Shown one piece after another: positions 47,403-56,696 of a stretch of DNA of 64,000 nt (its first letter is position 1; each line of letters starts with the position of its first letter). Made by a program: the position numbers and the translations under genes. Source of the stretch: Myxococcales bacterium (GTDB lineage Bacteria; Myxococcota; Polyangia; Nannocystales; Nannocystaceae). Below the pieces are notes generated by a model, which saw only the letters and a program-made list of their open reading frames with translations, was not told the origin of the DNA and made no database searches. The stretch covers positions 354,643-418,642 of the forward strand of contig JAEUJW010000053.1 of assembly GCA_016793465.1 (NCBI GenBank). The letters are read 5' to 3'.

Positions 47403-47657
47403 ATGACCAGCAACGACGGAGATCAGGGCGTGATGCGTGTGCTCGAGCAGGCGGCCGAGGCCGGGTTGTCGCTCATCATCGATCTGCGCGACGGTCGACG
47501 CTTCGCCGACGGCGTGTGCGAGGTGCGGCGGCAGTGCGGCGAGGACGTGGCGATCCTGCACGCGAACAACCGCGTGGTCGTCGCCGACATCGTGCGCGTC
47601 GAGCCGGTCGCGCAGGACGACGCGGAGCTCGCGGGCGCGGGCTGGGCCTCGCTGTAG
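47403..47657 (+). CDS. small Sm-like/Rof-like beta-barrel protein
   Basis: 84 residues from ATG 47403 with GAGGGAG upstream. The body reads as a five-strand barrel (LSLIIDLRDGRRFADGVCEVRR, across residues ~21-42; DVAILHANNRVVVADIVRVEPV), the layout of Sm-like proteins such as the Rho inhibitor Rof (YaeO). Sequence identity to Rof cannot be judged here. A start at 47343 would add 20 residues with no obvious function. Converges with the DEAD-box helicase gene, 11 nt apart. Confidence 0.6.
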   Translation: MTSNDGDQGVMRVLEQAAEAGLSLIIDLRDGRRFADGVCEVRRQCGEDVAILHANNRVVVADIVRVEPVAQDDAELAGAGWASL

Positions 47658-47668
47658 TCAACGGCCGC

Positions 47669-49333
47669 TCAGGCGCGGCGCTCGCCGTCGCGGGAGATGC
47701 GGAGCTGCTGGCCGGCGCACCACACGGTGGCGAGGTGCTGCAGCAGCGCGGGCGGGAGGTCCTCGGGCAGGTCGATCAGCGTGTGGTCGTCGAGGATCTC
47801 GATGCGGCCGATCTGCTTGCTGCTCAGGTGGGCCTCGTTGGCGACCGCGCCGACGAGGTTGCCGGGGCGCATGCCGTGGGCGTGGCCGACCTCGACGCGG
47901 AACGTGGCCATGCCGGGCTCGGGCGCGCGGGGCCGGCGCTCGCGCGGGGGGCGGTCGGCGGGCAGCAGCTCCTCGGCGGGGCCGGTGCGCTCCTTGCGGA
48001 GCGGCGGGGTCAGCAGGAACGGCGCGTCGCCGTGGGCCATGCGGGCCAGGGCCGCGGCGAGCTCGAGGGCCGGGACGCCGCGCTCCTGCTCGAGCTCGGC
48101 GAGCACGCTTCGGAACGGCTCGAGGTCGGCGCCCTCGAGCGCCTCGACGACCTTGCGCTTGAAGCGGGCGGTGCGGGCGTCGTTGACCATGCGGATGGTC
48201 GGCAGCTCGAGCACGCCGATGGCCTGGCGGGTGGCGTGCTCGATGGTCCGCAGCCAGCCGCGCTCGCGGGGGGCGAGGAACAGGATGGCCTCGCCGCTGC
48301 GGCCGGCGCGGCCGGTGCGGCCGATGCGGTGGACGTAGGCCTCGGGGTCGGTGGGCACGTCGTAGTTGACGACGTGGCTGATGCGGTCGACGTCGAGGCC
48401 GCGGGCGGCGACGTCGGTGGCGACGAGGATGTCGATGGCGCCGTCGCGGAGCATGTTGATGCAGCGCTCGCGCTGGGCCTGGGCGACGTCGCCGTGGATG
48501 GCGGCGGCCGCGAACCCGCGGTTCTGCAGCTGGCCGGCGAGTTCGTCGGTGGCCTGGCGGGTGCGGGTGAACACGATCATCGCGTCGAACGGCTCGACCT
48601 CGAGGATGCGGGTGAGGGCGTCGAGCTTGTGCAGGCCGGAGACCAGCCAGTAGCGCTGGCGGATGTTGTCGGCGGTGCGGGTCTTGGCGGCGATGGTGAC
48701 GGCGACCGGGTCGCGCATGTAGGAGCCGCTGAGGCGGCGGATCGGCGCGGGCAGGGTCGCCGAGAACAGCGCGGTCTGGCGGGTCGCCGGGGTCTCGCGC
48801 AGGATCCGCTCGACGTCGTCGATGAAGCCCATGCGCAGCATCTCGTCGGCCTCGTCGAGCACGAGCTGGCGGATCTGCCCGAGGTCGAGCGAGCCGCGCT
48901 CGAGGTGGTCGATGATGCGGCCGGGCGTGCCGACCACGACGTGCACGCCGCGGCCGAGGCCGTCGAGCTGCGGGTGGTAGCTCTGGCCGCCGTAGATCGG
49001 GAGCACGCGGAAGCCGGGCAGCCCGGCGGCGTAGCGGCGCAGGGCCTCGGCGACCTGGATGGCGAGCTCGCGGGTCGGCGTCAGCACCAGGGCCTGCGGC
49101 ACGCGGCGGGTGAGGTCGATGCGCGCGAGGATCGGCAGGGCGAACGCGGCGGTCTTGCCGGTGCCGGTCTGGGCCTGGCCGAGCACGTCGCGCCCGGCGA
49201 GCAGGTGGGGCATCGTCTCGGACTGGATGGGGGTGGGTACCTCGTAGCCGAGCTCGCGTACCACTCCGAGCAGCGCGTCCGGCAGGCCCAGCGTTTCGAA
49301 CCCGCTCACGGGCGCCGCGGTGTCTTCGTTCAT
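47669..49333 (-). CDS. deaD: DEAD-box RNA helicase, DeaD/CsdA type
   Basis: 554 residues from ATG 49333. Motifs in order: F-x(n)-Q region (FETLGLPDALL, TPIQSETMP), Walker A AQTGTGKT, PTRELA, TPGR, DEAD (LVLDEADEML), SAT (LFSATLP), IVFTRTR, and HRIGRTGRAG. A C-terminal DbpA-like RNA-binding domain is present (FRVEVGHAHGMRPGNLVGAVANE over ~475-500, IGRIEILDDHTLIDLP), as in DeaD/CsdA, which helps ribosome assembly and RNA decay in the cold. Slightly shorter than E. coli DeaD. Confidence 0.94.
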   Translation of the reverse strand: MNEDTAAPVSGFETLGLPDALLGVVRELGYEVPTPIQSETMPHLLAGRDVLGQAQTGTGKTAAFALPILARIDLTRRVPQALVLTPTRELAIQVAEALRRYAAGLPGFRVLPIYGGQSYHPQLDGLGRGVHVVVGTPGRIIDHLERGSLDLGQIRQLVLDEADEMLRMGFIDDVERILRETPATRQTALFSATLPAPIRRLSGSYMRDPVAVTIAAKTRTADNIRQRYWLVSGLHKLDALTRILEVEPFDAMIVFTRTRQATDELAGQLQNRGFAAAAIHGDVAQAQRERCINMLRDGAIDILVATDVAARGLDVDRISHVVNYDVPTDPEAYVHRIGRTGRAGRSGEAILFLAPRERGWLRTIEHATRQAIGVLELPTIRMVNDARTARFKRKVVEALEGADLEPFRSVLAELEQERGVPALELAAALARMAHGDAPFLLTPPLRKERTGPAEELLPADRPPRERRPRAPEPGMATFRVEVGHAHGMRPGNLVGAVANEAHLSSKQIGRIEILDDHTLIDLPEDLPPALLQHLATVWCAGQQLRISRDGERRA

Positions 49334-49442
49334 GCGGGCGCAGGTGTACCCGCGGGAGGGCCGGCGCGGGTGCGTGCGCGGCGTGCCTCTGGACACGCGG
49401 CGCGGGCGGCGACGGCCACGCGCCAGGTCACGCGGACAGGTG

Positions 49443-50540
49443 TCAGCGGCGGCGGCAGAATTCGAGGCCCTCGCGCAGCGTGCGGAGGGTTCGCAGGGCG
49501 GAGGGTTCGACGCCGGCGTCGACCATGGCCTGGGCGAGGGCGGGGCGGATGCCGGTGACGACCACGTGGGCGCCGATCAGGCCGAGGGCGCCGGTGAGGT
49601 CGCCGAGGGCGCGGGCGCCGGCGGCGTCGACCTCGTGGCTGCCGGTGAGGTCGAGGATGACGTGGCGGCGGCGGCCCTGCTGGACGGCGGGCAGCAGGCG
49701 CTCGGCGATCTCGCGCACGCGCGCGGGCGAGAGGGTGCCGATCAGCGGGACGGCGAGCACGTGCTCGTCGACCTCGAGCAGCGGGGCGGACAGCGCGAGG
49801 ATCTCCTGGCGCTGCTCGTCGACCACGGCCATCGTGCGGCGCAGCTCCTCGGCGACGTCCTCGGCGTGGCGGCGCTGCTGCACGTCGACCTGTTGCAGCA
49901 GCACCGAGCGCTCGCCGGTCACGGGGTCGACGACCGGGGCGGCGCGCAGCGAGTGCCAGCGCTCGCCGTCGCGGCTGCGGACCGGGCGCTCGCCGGCGAA
50001 GACCTGGCCGCGCTCGGCGGCGGCGAGCATGGCGTCGGCGTCGGCGAACCATGCGAGCGCGCTGTCGGCGTCGCCGAAGGCGCGCAGGGCGGCGGGGTTG
50101 TGGAACAGCGGCGCGCCGTCGGGGCGCAGCAGGCTGACCATCAGCGAGGTGTGGCGCAGGGCCTCGACGCCGCGGACCATCGAGGCCTCGAGCGGCGTCT
50201 CCTTGAGGACGGCCTGGAACAGGATGGCGATGCGGCCGTCGTCGAGGTCGACGGCGGAGCCGTGGAGGACCATCGTCGCCGGCTGGCCGCGGGGGTAGAG
50301 CGTCCAGTCCTCGCTGACGGAGCCGCCGTCGCGGAGGACCGTCATGTAATTGTCGAGGCGCGTGCGCGTCGACTCGGAGGCGCTCGAGAAGTCGCGCGCG
50401 AGCAGCTCCTCGCGGCTGGTGGCCTGCCAGAGCTCGAGGGCGGCGCGGTTGGCCCAGCGGAAGCGGCCGGGGTCGTGGTCGTAGACCCACACGGGGAGCA
50501 CCGAGCGGTCGAGCACCGCGAGTCGATCCGCCAGCGCCAT
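49443..50540 (-). CDS. PAS-STAS regulatory protein, copy A
   Basis: 365 residues. Two PAS-type regions (residues ~1-115, LPVWVYDHDPGRFRWANRAALELW over 15-38; and ~125-225, SLMVSLLRPDGAPLFHNPAALRAFGD), a helical linker, then a STAS domain (~255-360, HVLAVPLIGTL, VILDLTGSHEVDAAGARAL). The Ser/Thr expected for RsbR-type phosphorylation is visible in DLTGS. Proteins of this layout act in stressosome-like partner switching. A paralogue lies at 62643. TAGCTT is 9 nt upstream of the ATG. Confidence 0.87.
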   Translation of the reverse strand: MALADRLAVLDRSVLPVWVYDHDPGRFRWANRAALELWQATSREELLARDFSSASESTRTRLDNYMTVLRDGGSVSEDWTLYPRGQPATMVLHGSAVDLDDGRIAILFQAVLKETPLEASMVRGVEALRHTSLMVSLLRPDGAPLFHNPAALRAFGDADSALAWFADADAMLAAAERGQVFAGERPVRSRDGERWHSLRAAPVVDPVTGERSVLLQQVDVQQRRHAEDVAEELRRTMAVVDEQRQEILALSAPLLEVDEHVLAVPLIGTLSPARVREIAERLLPAVQQGRRRHVILDLTGSHEVDAAGARALGDLTGALGLIGAHVVVTGIRPALAQAMVDAGVEPSALRTLRTLREGLEFCRRR

Positions 50541-50805
50541 CCCGGGCGCAAGCTAACACAGAACATGGCGCCGGTGCTGCGTGATACGGGGGCCGCGGGC
50601 GGCCCGGTGGTGCACGGGGACGTCTCCAGTTACTTCGAGGTGTGGCGGCGGGTCATGGCGGCCGTCGGCGACCCCGCGTTCCGGCCGCGCGCGGCCGCGA
50701 CTTCCGCGTGCGTGGACCTCGGACGGGCGCGCGCGGTCACCGGGCGTCGACGCGGCGCTGTATCTGTTCTTCAGGACAGGTGGAATGGCCGGGCGCCGCC
50801 GCGGG
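50541..50805. other. intergenic region with hairpin and a possible gene scrap
   Basis: 265 bp. On the plus strand 50611-50720 reads VHGDVSSYFEVWRRVMAAVGDP and on, protein-like with high GC3, but has no further conserved extension and no clear start context. It may be a truncated gene. The hairpin CTGTTC-TTCA-GGACAG lies at 50764-50779. Confidence 0.4.
50764..50779 (+). other. short hairpin CTGTTC-TTCA-GGACAG
   Basis: Six-base stem with one G-U wobble and a four-base loop, in non-coding DNA. Similar to the hairpins at 7545 and 55675. Confidence 0.4.
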
Positions 50806-51972
50806 TCACAGCAGCTCGGGGCCCCAGACGTCCTTGGACACCGGGCCGGTGGGGCCGTCCTCGAGGCGGCACACGCCGATGAGGTCGCTGATGTCGACGC
50901 CGAGGGTGGTGCAGTCCTCCTCGTTGCCCCAGCGGAAGATCGGGCCGCCGCCGGGCTGGCTGGCGGGGGGCGTGCCGGGGGCGGTGAAGTCGTCGGACAT
51001 CCACACCGGCCACTCGAGGCCGCCGAGGCCCTGCCTGGCGGTGTAGTCGTAGCCGGCGACGTTGTGCCAGGTGTCCCAGGCGGTGCCGGGCGCGGCCTCG
51101 TCGGTGAGGTCGACGCAGACGAGGGTGACGCACACGTCGAACACCTCCTCGCCGATCGACATGTAGACGTGGTCGCCGGGGCCGCTCCACACGCCGTGGG
51201 AGCCCTTCGCGCTGTACACGACCGGGTGGGTGTCCGCGAAGCGCTCGAGGTCGTTCCACGCGTAGACGCCGCCGAAGCTGTGGGCGGACAGGTAGACCTG
51301 CGCGGGGGCGAGGCTGTCGTCGGGGCCGCGCAGCAGGCGGACGGTGATGTGCTCCCAGTCGCCGACGTGGTTGCCCCAGATGGTGTCGACGACCTCCTTG
51401 CCGCGGTTGTACGGGTACCAGAAGAAGTACACGAGGTCGACGATGTCGGGGGCCTTCTCGGCCCAGAACGCGTAGACGGGCGCGCCCGCGAGGTCGCCGG
51501 CGAAGAAGGGCAGGGTGTCGGAGGCGCTGGCCAGCTCCTCGGTCGAGCGGATCCAGTGCTGGCCGTCGCCGTCGGGGAAGCGGGTCATGCTGGCGAACGC
51601 GAACTCGACCGAGGAGGGGAAGTACTGCTCGCCCGGGTGCAGCCACACGCGCGGGGCGTAGGTCACGAGGGTGTCGCGGCGGACGTCGACGGGCGGCTCG
51701 CCGGTCGACGAGGAGGCGTCGGTGGTGTCGGTCGGTTCGCCGGTGGTGGTCGTCGTCGTGGTCGTGTCGTCGTCGCCGGTGTGCGCGGCGGTGGCGTCGG
51801 CGTCGGCGCTGCCGTCGGCGTCGCCGGTGGTCGGCGCGGGCGACGACGTCGGGGCCGGGTCCGTGGCGGCGGTGGTGGTCGCGGTCGTGGTGGTCGCGGG
51901 CTCGCCGGTGCCCTCGGCGGGGGCGGCGGAGCAGGCGGCGAGCAGGAGCGGGAGCGTGAGGCGGGGCGTCAT
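50806..51972 (-). CDS. Vps62-like (DUF946) lipoprotein
   Basis: 388 residues from ATG 51972; signal peptide with lipobox LLAAC near residue 14, then an ~80-residue Thr/Asp/Ala linker. The domain has YAPRVWLHPGEQYFPSSVEF and later VVDTIWGNHVGDWEHITVRL, followed by VYLSAHSFGG and SAKGSHGVW, the pattern of the Vps62/DUF946 family seen in fungi, plants and some bacteria. Biochemical function is unknown. It starts 11 nt after the stop of the DUF4215/fibrinogen-like gene, so the two form an operon. Confidence 0.83.
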   Translation of the reverse strand: MTPRLTLPLLLAACSAAPAEGTGEPATTTTATTTAATDPAPTSSPAPTTGDADGSADADATAAHTGDDDTTTTTTTTGEPTDTTDASSSTGEPPVDVRRDTLVTYAPRVWLHPGEQYFPSSVEFAFASMTRFPDGDGQHWIRSTEELASASDTLPFFAGDLAGAPVYAFWAEKAPDIVDLVYFFWYPYNRGKEVVDTIWGNHVGDWEHITVRLLRGPDDSLAPAQVYLSAHSFGGVYAWNDLERFADTHPVVYSAKGSHGVWSGPGDHVYMSIGEEVFDVCVTLVCVDLTDEAAPGTAWDTWHNVAGYDYTARQGLGGLEWPVWMSDDFTAPGTPPASQPGGGPIFRWGNEEDCTTLGVDISDLIGVCRLEDGPTGPVSKDVWGPELL

Positions 51973-51983
51973 GGGCGTTGAGG

Positions 51984-53672
51984 TCAGCGGACGAACACGG
52001 CGAGGGTGTCGGCGACGCCGACCGTGTTGGCGTTGACGGCGGCCTCCCAGGTCACGCGGGTCATGCCGTTGGCGTAGAGGATGCGGACCGCGGGGGTGTT
52101 CTTGTTGGTCTCCCACGAGCAGGGGTCGGCGGCGGAGTCGACGATCAGCCAGCCGGAGTCCGCGGGGCAGCCGCCGTAGTTCGAGTTGATGAACCAGCGG
52201 CGGCCGTTGGCGGCGTCGCCGGCGATCGAGAAGTAATTGAAGGGGCCGGCGGGGAGGTCGTTGTACGACGAGGCCTGCAGGCGGGCGGCGGTGAACCAGT
52301 TGTTCTGGTCGGTGCCGGCGCCGTCGAACTTCCAGAACTTGGCGATGGCGTCGTTGGTGTAGACGTGGACGCGGACGCTGCTGACGCTGACGCCGTTCTG
52401 GTTCCAGAACGAGGCGGGGATCGAGCTGACGTAGTGCTTGGTCGACTTGGTGGTGCCGAGCAGGGTCATGTCGAGGTTGTTGAAGGGGCCGCCGGTCCAC
52501 AGCGCGTTGCCGTCGCCGGTGATGTTGTTGCTGAACTTGGCGACCATGATCCAGCCGCCGCCGTCGGTCTCGAGCTCGCAGTAGACGGGGATCGGGGTGA
52601 ACGGGCCGGGGCCGTCGAAGTCGATGGTGTACGGGCCGGACGGGAGGTCGGGCGCGGCCTGCTCGACCTGCTGGCAGCTCTTGGGCACCGAGCAGGTGCC
52701 GCCGATGCACACGCCGGCCATGCAGTCGCCGGTGTCGCCGCAGCTGTCGCCGAGCTTGCACTTGGGGCAGGCGTCGCCGCCGCAGTCGACGTCGGACTCG
52801 GCGCCGTTCTGGGCGCCGTCGCTGCAGGTCGGGAGCTCGCAGGCGCCGGTGCAGGCGTCGGCATCGCTCATGTTGGCGTCGTCGCACGCCTCGACGCCGG
52901 CGTGGACGAAGCCGTCGCCGCAGGCGGCGAGCTTGCAGGCGGTCACGCAGGCGTCGGTGTCGTCGGCGTTGGCGTCGTCGCAGTCCTCGACGCCGGCGTG
53001 GACGAAGCCGTCGCCGCAGGCGGCCTGCTGACACAGGCTGGTGCAGGCGTCGGTGTCGTCGAGGTTGTCGTCGTCGCACTCCTCCTGGCCCTCGATGGTG
53101 CCGTTACCGCACGACTCGGACTTGCAGTCGGCCGAGCAGCCGTCGTCGGGCGCGGTGTTGCCGTCGTCGCAGCCCTCGACGCCGGCGTGGATGACGCCGT
53201 CGCCGCAGACGGCGTTCGTGCAGGCGACGCAGGCGTCGTCGTCGTCGGCGTTGGCGTCGTCGCACTGCTCGACGCCGGCGTGGAGCACGCCGTCGCCGCA
53301 GGTGGCGAGCACGCAGGTGGGCAGGCACTCGTCGGTGAGCACGTCGTTGCCGTCGTCGCACTCCTCGTCGGGGCCGACGACGCCGTCGCCGCAGGCGCCC
53401 GCGGGGCCGGTGGAGGTGTCGGGGTCGCCGGTGGAGGTCGAGGACGCGTCGGTGGTCGGGACCGGGCCGGTGGTGCCGTCGCCGGTGGTGTCGTCGCCGC
53501 TCGAGGTCGGCGCGACGGTGGTGGGCATGGTCGTGGGGACGGCCCCCGTGCCGTCGGTCATGGCGGTGTCGCTGGCGGTCGGGGCGGTCGTGCTGCCGCC
53601 GCCTCCGTCGTCACCACAAGCCGCGAGCAAACAACCACCGATGAGACACCCGACGCCAAACCAGGTCCGCAT
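51984..53672 (-). CDS. DUF4215 Cys-rich repeat lipoprotein with fibrinogen-like C-terminal domain
   Basis: 562 residues from ATG 53672. Lipobox CLLAAC near residue 19; Thr/Ser/Asp linker to ~90. Then about six DUF4215 repeats of ~32 residues built on CGDGxxHAGVExCDDxNxxDxDACxxxC. A spacer ([22 protein letters not shown]) leads to a C-terminal ~230-residue domain opening [17 protein letters not shown] and [18 protein letters not shown], the hallmark of fibrinogen-like domains, which bind sugars or acetylated ligands. A surface adhesin or lectin is the likely role. The repeats are similar in DNA too, so copy number may vary. Followed by the Vps62-like gene. Confidence 0.87.
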   Translation of the reverse strand: MRTWFGVGCLIGGCLLAACGDDGGGGSTTAPTASDTAMTDGTGAVPTTMPTTVAPTSSGDDTTGDGTTGPVPTTDASSTSTGDPDTSTGPAGACGDGVVGPDEECDDGNDVLTDECLPTCVLATCGDGVLHAGVEQCDDANADDDDACVACTNAVCGDGVIHAGVEGCDDGNTAPDDGCSADCKSESCGNGTIEGQEECDDDNLDDTDACTSLCQQAACGDGFVHAGVEDCDDANADDTDACVTACKLAACGDGFVHAGVEACDDANMSDADACTGACELPTCSDGAQNGAESDVDCGGDACPKCKLGDSCGDTGDCMAGVCIGGTCSVPKSCQQVEQAAPDLPSGPYTIDFDGPGPFTPIPVYCELETDGGGWIMVAKFSNNITGDGNALWTGGPFNNLDMTLLGTTKSTKHYVSSIPASFWNQNGVSVSSVRVHVYTNDAIAKFWKFDGAGTDQNNWFTAARLQASSYNDLPAGPFNYFSIAGDAANGRRWFINSNYGGCPADSGWLIVDSAADPCSWETNKNTPAVRILYANGMTRVTWEAAVNANTVGVADTLAVFVR

Positions 53673-53943
53673 GACAACCCCACACCCTTGCAAACAGGTG
53701 CCGAGGATCGCCGACGCGGGCGCGCGCCGCAAGGCCGACGCCGCGTCCGCTCCGGCGCGACGGCGCGGGCCGTGCGAGGCGCCGACGATCGCCCGGCGCG
53801 ACGGCGGTCCGACCCGCGGGCCGGCGAACCGGCGGAGCGACGGGCGACAGCGGGCGCTGGGCGGGCGCTGACGCGCAGATCGAGGGCGGAAGTCCCTCGC
53901 ACGCCGGGGGTGATCGCCGGGGTGTTTCCTGCATAATGGCGGG

Positions 53944-55515
53944 ATGCGACCGGGTGGTGGTGGATGGCGGCGGCGCGCCGGAGTGGCGCTGCCGTGGGGG
54001 TTGATGCTGGCGGCTTGCGGAGATTCGGGGACGTCGGACGGATCGTCGTCGACGCCGATGACGGTGACGATGGACCCGTCGACGGGTCCGTCGCTGCCGA
54101 CCACCGCGGGCCCGGGCACGGACACGGGCACGACGGCGGGCGGGGTGTCGATGGGCCACACCGACACCACGAACACGCCGACCACCGCGGGGCCGACCGG
54201 CGACCCGACGGGGACCGAGCCGACGAGCGCGCCGACCACGATGACCGGCACGGAGCCGGGCACGGGCACGACGATGCCGGTGATCGAGACGTCGAGCGGG
54301 GGCACGTCGACGTCGACGGGGCCGGCGTCGACCGGCGACACCGGGACGACGGCGGCGCCGGACACCGGGTCGAGCGAGACCACGGCGGAGCCGGTCTGCG
54401 AGCCCGGGCAGGGCATGGGCATGGGCATGGTCGAGAAGTCGTTCATCTGGATCGCCAGCCAGGACCTGAGCGACATCTCGAAGGTGAACACGCAGACGAT
54501 GGTCGAGCTGGCCCGCTACCGCACGGGGCCGAGCAACAACGAGAGCCCGTCGCGCACGGCAGTCAGCGCCGACGGACGGTTCGTGGTCGTCAACGACCGC
54601 CAGACCGGGCGCTCGACCATGATCGCGGCCAACGTCGAGGACTGCGTCGACAAGAACGGCAACGGCATGATCGACACGTCGCTCAGCAAGAACGACATCC
54701 GCGCGTGGGGCCAGGACGAGTGCGTGCTGTGGTCGATCGCCTGGCCGTACAAGGGCGCGTGGCAGCACGGGCCGCGCGGGGTGACGTGGACGCTGGGCAC
54801 CTGGGACTACGACCTGTGCAAGTACGTCGAGCCCAAGGTGTGGATCGGCTACATGTCGAACGACCCCGGCGGCACGACGGTGCACCTGGTCCGCGTCGAC
54901 GGAGCGAGCGGGACGGTCGAGCAGACCATCAAGGTGCCGAACTGGATCGGCCAGGACTTCGCGCCCTACGGCGCGGCCCTCGACCCGCAGTTCCGCCCGT
55001 GGTTCTCGAGCCTGCAGGGCGAGTTCGTGCGCGTGAACACCGACCAGAACCCGATCACCGTGACGCGCTACACGCCGCCGGGGTACGTGCAGTCGTACGG
55101 GTTCACCGTCGACTCCGACGGCAACCCGTGGTTCGCCGGCTACGCCGGGCCGGTGACGATGTTCGACGTAGCCAGCAATACGTACATCCCCATCCCCAAC
55201 ACCAGCGGGGTGCGCCGCGGGATCGCGGTCGACGACAAGTACGTGTGGGCGGCCGCCAACTCGCCCTGCGGGCTGCTGCAGATCGACCGCGTGAACAAGA
55301 CGCTGATCCAGTTCCACACGCCGAACCCGTGCAACACGGCGATCGGCCTCAGCATCGACGCGGAGGACTTCGTGTGGCTGGTCGACCAGGGCGGCTGGGC
55401 CTGGAAGTTCGACGGCGACAACGTGCCGGCGATGATGAAGGTCGATATCCTCGGGTCACACTATGTCTATTCGGACATGACCGGCGGGCAGCTGCTCAGC
55501 ATCGTGCCGCAGTGA
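53944..55515 (+). CDS. beta-propeller lipoprotein (Vgb/NHL-like)
   Basis: 523 residues. Signal peptide ends GLMLAAC; a linker of ~125 Thr/Ser/Gly/Pro residues follows. The core is a propeller with repeated blades ending in DxxGNPWF-type turns (LDPQFRPWFSSLQGEFVRVN, VDSDGNPWFAGYAGPVTMFDV, VDDKYVWAANS-like, IDAEDFVWLVDQGGWAWKF), like virginiamycin-lyase/NHL-type streptogramin propellers. It also has a calcium-binding-like loop (DKNGNGMIDTS). Catalysis is not predicted. CATAAT lies 6 nt before the ATG, hinting at a leaderless message. Confidence 0.82.
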   Translation: MRPGGGGWRRRAGVALPWGLMLAACGDSGTSDGSSSTPMTVTMDPSTGPSLPTTAGPGTDTGTTAGGVSMGHTDTTNTPTTAGPTGDPTGTEPTSAPTTMTGTEPGTGTTMPVIETSSGGTSTSTGPASTGDTGTTAAPDTGSSETTAEPVCEPGQGMGMGMVEKSFIWIASQDLSDISKVNTQTMVELARYRTGPSNNESPSRTAVSADGRFVVVNDRQTGRSTMIAANVEDCVDKNGNGMIDTSLSKNDIRAWGQDECVLWSIAWPYKGAWQHGPRGVTWTLGTWDYDLCKYVEPKVWIGYMSNDPGGTTVHLVRVDGASGTVEQTIKVPNWIGQDFAPYGAALDPQFRPWFSSLQGEFVRVNTDQNPITVTRYTPPGYVQSYGFTVDSDGNPWFAGYAGPVTMFDVASNTYIPIPNTSGVRRGIAVDDKYVWAAANSPCGLLQIDRVNKTLIQFHTPNPCNTAIGLSIDAEDFVWLVDQGGWAWKFDGDNVPAMMKVDILGSHYVYSDMTGGQLLSIVPQ

Positions 55516-55674
55516 GCGCGGGCGGCAGACGATCACCCTTCCCGCCGCGACTGGCGATGTTCGCCGCGGGATAGGCATCGAGAGCGGCAGCCGACCGGTC
55601 ACTGCGAGCGAGACGACGATCGACGTATACCTTCGCCATCTCGGGGTCCTCGGAAGGATCTGTGGGGCGAATAG

Positions 55675-55690
55675 CTGTCTGAGAGGACAG
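55675..55690 (+). other. short hairpin CTGTCT-GAGA-GGACAG
   Basis: Six-base stem with one G-U wobble closing a GNRA-type tetraloop (GAGA). Third member of a set of similar hairpins in non-coding DNA of this window (7545, 50764). Confidence 0.4.
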
Positions 55691-55779
55691 GTCAAGTATC
55701 CGCGGGCGGCGTGACGGGGTCAGTGGAAGGAAGAACACGGCGATTTTTGTGTGGTTACTGAACTCTACCAGAGCGGGGC

Positions 55780-55903
55780 ACGGTGCACCTCCCCTGCCGC
55801 TGGGCGACACGAGCGCGAGCTGCACGCATGCCGCCACCTCGTCGTACGCCCCGTCGGTGACGAGACAGTGCAGGTGCACGTACAAGCCGAGGTCACTGCG
55901 GGG
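55780..55903 (-). pseudogene. fragment resembling an IS91-type transposase
   Basis: The minus strand reads RSDLGLYVHLHCLVTDGAYDE, which resembles the conserved (GSDLxLxxHxHxLVxDGxY) histidine motif of IS91/ISCR-type Y2 transposases. Frames on both sides do not continue the transposase, so only a scrap is left. No terminal sequences typical of IS91 were found. The match is by eye on a short motif. Confidence 0.4.
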
Positions 55904-56169
55904 TCCGCACCTGGCGCCGCCGCTTTAGCCCGCGACCCGGCCGCCGCTGACGGTGTCCACCTTCGGCATGCAACTGCACGCCGCGACGACCGTCGACGGC
56001 CGCGACCGCAAGCGTTCGGTTCCCCACCACCAGTTCGCACCTGCGGATGTTCGACGCCCCGGTACCCAGCTCGCCGCCGAAGTTCCCGGCTGAAAGTTAC
56101 TAATCGCGGTATCACGGGCGTACAACGACGAGCACGGCGGCAACGAACGCAGCAGAGCGAACATAAGCT

Positions 56170-56427
56170 GTGTCAGGCCACTCGCGCGATTTGGTCCGAG
56201 CGTACCCTCGCCGCGCCGGACGAGCCAAGGCGCGCCTCGTGTGTTGCATCGAACGCGAACTCGTGCAGCACGAGGCCGACGTCGCCGCCGGCTCGTTCGA
56301 TGCCAACGTGGCGCCCTTGGAGCTCGCCGCCCTCGCGGCCTCGTACAAGGACGTCGTCGGTACCGGTCCGCTCAGCGAACGCATCCGCGCCGCGAAGGCA
56401 ATCGCCGCCCGCGGCCGCAAGCGCTAA
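56170..56427 (+). CDS. small uncharacterised protein
   Basis: 85 residues with a GTG start. Basic N- and C-termini flank an acidic-amphipathic middle (CIERELVQHEADVAAGSFD, LELAALAASYKDVVG, LSERIRAAKAIAARGRKR). Codons from ~56240 on end almost always in G or C, supporting real coding, though the region around it is decayed. It may be a truncated piece of a larger gene. No family recognised. The following 56428-56696 shows no supported gene. Confidence 0.45.
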   Translation: MSGHSRDLVRAYPRRAGRAKARLVCCIERELVQHEADVAAGSFDANVAPLELAALAASYKDVVGTGPLSERIRAAKAIAARGRKR

Positions 56428-56696
56428 CGCAGCCTCGCCGGTTGCTTCACGTCGGCCGCCGCGAAGTGCTTCGGCAGCTCGTCGCGCGGCCAGCCAGGAA
56501 CGCCGCCGCAGCGACGACGAGTCCAGGCGGTACGGGGATCCCTGCGCGGGTCATCTCTCCGCGGTTGGCCCGCTTGCCACCGGCGAACGGGCCACTCACA
56601 AGTCACCTCGCTCCTATCGCGCATGGGTGTCGGACGGCCGCGCTGGATCCTCCCCGGGGACAGCGCGGTTCTCCGCGCGCACTCGTCCGCGGCGTG

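Larger units (their letters stand above)
55516..56169. other. decayed intergenic region
   Basis: 654 bp without an intact gene. GC and codon bias differ from the flanks. It contains a transposase-like fragment on the minus strand (55780-55903) and a GAGA-loop hairpin (55675-55690). Several short frames exist but none shows convincing coding bias along its length. Confidence 0.5.
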
